Origin: Fusobacteriaceae bacterium
GTDB lineage: Bacteria > Fusobacteriota > Fusobacteriia > Fusobacteriales > Fusobacteriaceae
Direction of reading: 5' to 3'
Length of the DNA stretch: 8,110 nt
NCBI GenBank assembly: GCA_016938425.1
Contig: JAFGUR010000068.1
Location: forward strand, 1-8,110
Made by a program: the position numbers and the translations under genes
In this document: in pieces, positions 5,073 through 8,110 of the stretch
How the letters are laid out: each line of letters begins with the position of its first letter
How positions within the stretch are numbered: position 1 is the first letter of the stretch
The notes under the pieces: model-generated
Databases searched by the model: none
What the model saw: the letters and a program-made list of their open reading frames with translations, nothing else
What the model was told of the DNA's origin: nothing

Positions 5073-7469
5073 ATGTTAATTTCGTTAAATTGGTTAAAGC
5101 AATATGTTGATATAAATGAAAGTATAAATGATTTAGAAGAAGCTTTAACAATGATAGGGCAAGAAGTAGAAGCTATAGATGAAAAAGGTAAATTTTTAGA
5201 TAAAGTTTATATTGGTCAAATTATAGAGTACGGGAAACATCCTGAATCAGAAAAATTAACTCTTTTGAAAGTTGATATTGGGCATGAAGTAGTATTGCAA
5301 ATAGTGTGTGGAGCTACAAATCATAAATTAGGGGATAAAGTAGCTGTAGCAACTATAGGTGCAGAATTGCCAGGAGAGTTTAAAATTAAAAAAGCAAAAG
5401 TTAGAGGAATAGAGTCGTGTGGAATGCTTTGTTCTGAAAGAGAATTAGGAATTGGTGAAAGTCATGAAGGAATAATAATACTTCCAGAAGATGCACCAGT
5501 GGGAGAAGAATTAAGAAAATATTTAAGTATAGATGATGTTGTTTTTGAATTAGAAATAACTCCTAATAGACCAGATTGTTTATCTCATATAGGAATAGCT
5601 AGAGAAATATCAGCTTACTATAAAAGAAAAGTTAAATATCCAAAAGTTATTCTTAACACAGTAAATGAAGCAACTTCTGATGTAATAGGAGTGGATATTT
5701 TAGCTAAAGAAAAGTGTAGAAGATATTCGGCTAAAATTATTAGAAATTTAAAAATAAGTGAATCGCCAAAATGGCTTCAAGACAGATTGAAATCAATTGG
5801 ATTAAACCCAATAAATAATGTTGTTGATGCAACAAACTTTGTTATGATGGAATATAATCACCCTTTACATGCTTTTGATTTAAATAAAGTAAGTGGAAAT
5901 AAAATAATTGTAAGAGAAGCAAAAGATGGAGAAAAAATAATTACTTTAGATAATGAAGAAAGAACACTTGAAGCAGGAGAATTAGTTATAGCAGATGGTG
6001 GAAAAGCGTTGGCTATAGCAGGAATAATGGGTGGAAAAAATTCTTCAATAGACGAAGGAACTACAGATATTTTATTAGAAGTTGCTCATTTTGATACTTA
6101 TTCAATAAGAAAAACTTCAAAAAGATTAGGACTTTCTTCAGATTCATCTTATAGATTTGAAAGAGGAGTAGATTTAGAAGATGCAGAGGTTGTTCTAAAT
6201 AGAGTAGCTTCTTTAATTCAAGAGATTGCTGGTGGAGAAATTTTATATGGTATATCTGAAAAATATCATAATAAATATCAAAAAAGAGAGATAAATTTAG
6301 ATTTAGCTAAATTAAATAAATTTATTGGAAAAACTTTAACACTAGAGCAAGTTGGAGATATTTTAACTTCTTTAAGTATAGAAATTATTTCTAATAATAA
6401 TGGAATTTTAACGGTAACTCCTCCATCTTATAGAGAAGATTTGACAAGACCAGCAGATTTATATGAAGAAGTAATAAGAATGTATGGATTTGCAAATATT
6501 GAAGCTAAAATGCCTATTGAAAATATAAAAGGTGGAGAAGTATTTAAGGAAACTGAAATTGTAGATGGTTATAAAAGAAAATTAGTTGATATAGGCTTGC
6601 AAGAAGTAATAAACTATTCTTTTATTCCTAAAGATGCAACTCAAAAAATAAAAATGGAAGTTAATAATGCGATAGAAATTATGAATCCTATATCAGAAGA
6701 TATGGTTATAATGAGACCAACACTAATTTATTCTTTATTATCTAATGTTAGAGATAACTTTAATAGAAATATATTTGACTTGAATTTATTTGAAGTTGGA
6801 AGAGTTTATCTAGGAAAAGAAGATTCAAAATTGGCAGATGAAAAAGTAAAAGTTGGAATAGCTGTAGCAGGGAAAAAAGATAAAGAATTATGGAATGTAA
6901 AACCTGAAAGTTATGATTTTTATGATTTAAAAGCTTACGTAGAGGGATTCTTAGAAGGAATAGGACTTAAAAAATATCAAGTATACAGAAGTGAAAACCA
7001 ATCATTCCATCCGGGTAGAGCAGTAGATATAAAAGTTGGAAAAGATTTATTAGGAACTTATGGAGAGATTCATCCAGATGTAGCAGATAATTTAGATATA
7101 AAAAAATATAGAGTAAATATTGCTGAATTTGATGCTGAAACTTTAAATAAATATGCTAGTAAGAAAATTAAGTATGAAGGAATAGTAAAATATCCGGCAG
7201 TAGAGAGAGACTTAGCAATAGTTTTAGATAAAGAAATTTTAGTAGGTTCTATGCTATCAGAAATTTCAAAAATATCAGATTTGATTGAGAAAGTAGAATT
7301 ATTTGATGTTTATGAAGGAGAAAAAATAGAAAATACTAAAAAATCTGTAGCTATTAATATCTTACTTAGAAGTAAAAAAGGAACTCTTACAGAAGAAGAA
7401 GTAACTAATACTATAAATATGATTTTAGAAACAATTAGTAAAAAATATAAAGGTGAAATTAGACAATAG
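5073..7469 (+). CDS. pheT: Phenylalanine-tRNA ligase beta subunit
   Basis: This is the large non-catalytic chain of the phenylalanyl-tRNA synthetase; it binds tRNA and edits mischarged Tyr-tRNA-Phe. From the ATG at 5073 it has 798 residues, full length for bacterial PheT. Domains in order are the N-terminal MLISLNWLK segment, an EMAP-II-like tRNA-binding OB fold at about 40-150 (VCGATN at 78-83, SCGMLCSERELG at 115-126), the B3/B4 editing domain at about 210-390 (NPINNVVDATN at 245-255, HPLHAFD at 263-269, GIMGG at 317-321, SSDSSYRFERGVD at 355-367), B5 at about 402-475 (PPSYREDLTRPADLYEEVIR, 450-469), a degenerate class II core at about 490-690, and a C-terminal ferredoxin-fold anticodon-binding domain at about 705-797 (KYPAVERDLAIVLD, 706-719). 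It is last in the cluster, followed by two hairpins. No defect is seen. Confidence 0.97.
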   Translation: MLISLNWLKQYVDINESINDLEEALTMIGQEVEAIDEKGKFLDKVYIGQIIEYGKHPESEKLTLLKVDIGHEVVLQIVCGATNHKLGDKVAVATIGAELPGEFKIKKAKVRGIESCGMLCSERELGIGESHEGIIILPEDAPVGEELRKYLSIDDVVFELEITPNRPDCLSHIGIAREISAYYKRKVKYPKVILNTVNEATSDVIGVDILAKEKCRRYSAKIIRNLKISESPKWLQDRLKSIGLNPINNVVDATNFVMMEYNHPLHAFDLNKVSGNKIIVREAKDGEKIITLDNEERTLEAGELVIADGGKALAIAGIMGGKNSSIDEGTTDILLEVAHFDTYSIRKTSKRLGLSSDSSYRFERGVDLEDAEVVLNRVASLIQEIAGGEILYGISEKYHNKYQKREINLDLAKLNKFIGKTLTLEQVGDILTSLSIEIISNNNGILTVTPPSYREDLTRPADLYEEVIRMYGFANIEAKMPIENIKGGEVFKETEIVDGYKRKLVDIGLQEVINYSFIPKDATQKIKMEVNNAIEIMNPISEDMVIMRPTLIYSLLSNVRDNFNRNIFDLNLFEVGRVYLGKEDSKLADEKVKVGIAVAGKKDKELWNVKPESYDFYDLKAYVEGFLEGIGLKKYQVYRSENQSFHPGRAVDIKVGKDLLGTYGEIHPDVADNLDIKKYRVNIAEFDAETLNKYASKKIKYEGIVKYPAVERDLAIVLDKEILVGSMLSEISKISDLIEKVELFDVYEGEKIENTKKSVAINILLRSKKGTLTEEEVTNTINMILETISKKYKGEIRQ

Positions 7470-7476
7470 AACAGAA

Positions 7477-7540
7477 CCTATAATCTTATACAAAATATTC
7501 TTAGAACATTATTTCTAAGAATATTTTATATATTTATAGG
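7477..7540 (+). terminator. Long nested hairpin just after pheT
   Basis: Eight bases past the stop, CCTATAA (7477-7483) pairs with TTATAGG (7534-7540), TATA (7487-7490) with TATA (7529-7532), and a perfect 15-bp stem joins 7492-7506 to 7513-7527 around a six-base loop. That makes about 26 bp in a near-continuous hairpin. No clean T tract follows the outer stem, although the right side of the inner stem ends in TTTT. It may be a weak terminator, a barrier protecting the mRNA 3' end, or both. Confidence 0.55.
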
Positions 7541-7621
7541 AAATTATAAATCTTAATGTAATAAGTACGAATCAAAATTTTGGTGAGCTATTTTTATTGT
7601 CTTTTTGTAAATTTAATAAAT

Positions 7622-7662
7622 AAAAAAATGAAAGCAAACTAAAAAATGCTTTCATTTTTTTT
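7622..7662. terminator. Bidirectional terminator between pheT and the Rrf2 gene
   Basis: A perfect 15-bp inverted repeat (7622-7636 with 7647-7661) encloses a 10-base loop. The GC-containing core ATGAAAGCA / TGCTTTCAT is flanked by A7 on one side and T8 on the other, so either strand yields a hairpin followed by a U tract. It lies between converging genes and can end both transcripts. Confidence 0.85.
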
Positions 7663-7705
7663 AGTAAATTTCCAATTTCTAAAATAGAAAATAATTCTCT
7701 ATTTT

Positions 7706-8110
7706 TTATTGTAAAGATAGTATATCTTTTAAAGTTCTTTTTTCTAAATCTTTTATAATTGTAGATTGAATGCTTCCAAAAGTTTTGTGAAGTTTACAAG
7801 TAGAAGACCTTCCCAAATTGCAATTTGTAGATTCATCTAGACATTTATTGAAAAAAATAGGACCTTCAATAGTTTCAATAACTGATTTCATAGTAATCTC
7901 TTTAGGTTCTTTATCTAGGGCATATCCACCATTAACACCTCTAAAAGAAATTACAAATTTTCCAATAGTAAGTTTTCTTAGTATTTTCAGCGTAAATCTA
8001 AGAGTTACTCCTTCAGCTTCTGAAATTGTTTTAGCATCAACTTTTTTTCCTACTCCAAGATTCCCTAAAAAAAGTAAAATTCTAAAAGCATAATCTGTTT
8101 CTTGTGTTAT
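7706..8110 (-). CDS. Rrf2-family transcriptional regulator, N-terminus beyond window
   Basis: Reading the - strand from the window edge gives 134 residues in one open frame ending in TAA at 7706-7708. They begin ITQETDYAFRILLFL, the classic Rrf2 first helix, so only about the first two residues (Met plus one) are missing. Next come the winged helix-turn-helix (VDAKTISEAEGVTLRFTLKIL, about 24-44) and the wing GKFVISFRGVNGGYAL (about 49-64, with the conserved RGxxGGY). The second half carries three cysteines spaced C-x6-C-x7-C, the last followed by KLH. In IscR three cysteines and a histidine three residues after the third hold a [2Fe-2S] cluster, and that arrangement is kept here, so Fe-S sensing is likely but unproven. 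It converges on pheT and is probably unrelated to it. Targets, often Fe-S assembly or redox genes beside the regulator, would lie beyond 8110. An internal ATG at 7891 is too far in to be the start. Confidence 0.9.
   Translation of the reverse strand: MTQETDYAFRILLFLGNLGVGKKVDAKTISEAEGVTLRFTLKILRKLTIGKFVISFRGVNGGYALDKEPKEITMKSVIETIEGPIFFNKCLDESTNCNLGRSSTCKLHKTFGSIQSTIIKDLEKRTLKDILSLQ

Noticed and set aside
7681..7705. 8-bp inverted repeat AAAATAGA / TCTATTTT just after the Rrf2 stop codon
   Set aside because: It is short, almost all A/T and has no good T tract on the - strand; the strong hairpin at 7622-7662 is the better terminator.
7818..8093. 91-codon reading frame on the + strand
   Set aside because: It is antisense to the clearly conserved Rrf2 regulator; its translation shows no family features.

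Overview
The window is very AT-rich. Its genes favour A/T-ending codons (AGA for Arg, TTA for Leu), ribosome binding sites are strong AGGAGG-type, and intergenic DNA is almost pure A/T. With a type III glutamine synthetase and a PheS carrying a Cys-rich insert, this suggests a low-GC anaerobe. Fusobacteriota is my best guess and a clostridial Firmicute the main alternative. The sequence alone does not fix the genus. Nothing points to a plasmid, phage or intact mobile element; it reads as ordinary chromosome.

Layout. (1) 1-196 is a control region with a plausible promoter, a small dyad and a repeated TTTTCTAG motif. It drives the single gene at 197-2332, a 711-residue type III glutamine synthetase, closed by a strong hairpin terminator at 2387-2440. 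(2) 2441-2778 is a gap with no convincing gene. It ends in an extended -10 promoter embedded in an inverted repeat. (3) 2779-7469 is a compact four-gene + strand cluster: a tandem universal-stress-protein-like protein, an MJ0936/YfcE-type metallophosphoesterase, and pheS and pheT for the two chains of phenylalanyl-tRNA synthetase. Gaps are 9, 20 and 12 bases, so one transcript is likely. (4) 7470-7705 holds two hairpins, the second a bidirectional terminator between converging units. (5) 7706-8110, on the - strand, is an Rrf2-family regulator whose first few residues lie beyond the window.

How the genes relate: glutamine synthetase assimilates ammonia and forms its own unit. PheS and PheT are the subunits of one (alpha-beta)2 enzyme. 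The stress protein and phosphoesterase probably share their transcript, which may tie phenylalanine-tRNA charging to a growth or stress signal. No T-box leader is visible in front of pheS. The Rrf2 protein keeps three cysteines and a histidine in an IscR-like arrangement, so it is probably an Fe-S-sensing repressor; its likely targets lie outside the window.

I did not find a convincing undescribed system. The observations most worth following are the operator-like dyad at 2716-2761, the pairing of a degenerate tandem stress protein with pheST, and the TTTTCTAG repeats ahead of the glutamine synthetase gene.
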